From an uncultured Ruminococcus sp. (GTDB taxonomy: Bacteria; Bacillota; Clostridia; Oscillospirales; Acutalibacteraceae), in contig CADCOF010000238.1 of the NCBI GenBank assembly GCA_902802975.1, positions 1 through 6,130 of the forward strand: DNA of 6,130 nt, given 5' to 3'. Position 1 is the first letter of the stretch; each line of letters opens with the position of its first letter. The notes beneath the pieces were generated by a model that made no database searches, was not told the DNA's origin, and saw only the letters and a list, made by a program, of their open reading frames with translations. Made by a program: the position numbers and the translations under genes. Shown here in pieces: positions 6,040-6,130 of this stretch.

Positions 6040-6083
6040 TAGTCAAAATCGGTGCGCGTATTTGCCTGTCGGCGCATGCCGAC
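6040..6083 (+). repeat. GC-rich palindromic repeat between the two hairpin copies
   Basis: It contains CGGTGCGCGTATTTGCCTG followed by a perfect hairpin at 6068-6083, with stem GTCGGC/GCCGAC and loop GCAT. It is the clearest plus-strand member of the family: GTGCGCGTATT is shared with 5966-5956 on the minus strand, TTTGCCTG is shared with 798-805, and the GCAT loop is shared with 83-94 and 916-931. Confidence 0.6.
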
Positions 6084-6129
6084 CCCGCGACCTACTAATT
6101 TTTGATCGCGGGTTAATAAGTTATGTTAA
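6084..6129. repeat. CCCGCG hairpin repeat, copy 2
   Basis: CCCGCGA (6084-6090) pairs with TCGCGGG (6106-6112), loop 15 bases. It matches 45 of 46 bases of copy 1, 90 bases away, in the same direction. The outer two stem pairs of copy 1 are lost here because the neighbouring palindrome ends directly at 6083. The window ends one base later, so more copies may follow. Confidence 0.8.
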
Positions 6130-6130
6130 C

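Noticed and set aside
5992..6129. Possible CRISPR start from two 46-base repeats with a 44-base spacer
   Set aside because: The spacer is itself a member of the palindromic repeat family, the repeats are long with large-loop hairpins, only two copies are present, and no cas gene is near.

Overview
The window reads as chromosomal DNA from a Gram-positive, moderately AT-rich anaerobe, most likely a gut-type clostridium (Ruminococcaceae/Oscillospiraceae-like). The grounds are strong AAGGAGG-type ribosome binding sites, a consensus sigma-A promoter, a lipoprotein signal of Firmicutes type, and the gene content. This assignment is by inference only. No rRNA, tRNA, CRISPR, transposase or phage gene is visible.

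Layout. Positions 1-175 are non-coding, with GC-rich palindromic repeats followed by a good sigma-A promoter. Positions 176-652 (+) encode a small secreted lipoprotein of unknown function. Positions 653-935 lie between convergent genes and hold a terminator-like hairpin (737-774) plus a cluster of GC-rich palindromes. Positions 936-5809 (-) form one tight four-gene operon, listed here in transcription order: an ABC ATPase (5809-4850), an ABC-2 type permease (4850-4146), a GldG-like protein with a large extracytoplasmic domain (4133-2409) and a membrane-anchored DUF4340 protein (2396-936). Positions 5810-6130 are non-coding: operon leader and promoter, then more palindromes and two nearly identical hairpin repeats.

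How the genes work together. The four minus-strand genes make a coherent GldA-GldF-GldG-DUF4340 module. The ATPase and permease form the ABC core. GldG carries an extracytoplasmic domain between two membrane helices, and DUF4340 is an anchored extracytoplasmic protein. The first junction overlaps by 1 nt (TAATG); the other two gaps are 12 nt each, with the Shine-Dalgarno sequence overlapping the upstream stop codon, so translation is probably coupled. In Bacteroidetes, GldA/F/G are needed for gliding motility. Relatives in non-gliding Firmicutes have no settled function or known substrate, so this is an intact but functionally open system.

The least explained signal is in the intergenic DNA. 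Both flanks of the operon carry a family of short imperfect repeats with GC-rich palindromes. Their stem sequences differ between copies but still pair, and several share a GCAT loop. They lie beside CCCGCG...CGCGGG hairpins. They look like a REP/BIME- or MITE-like family.
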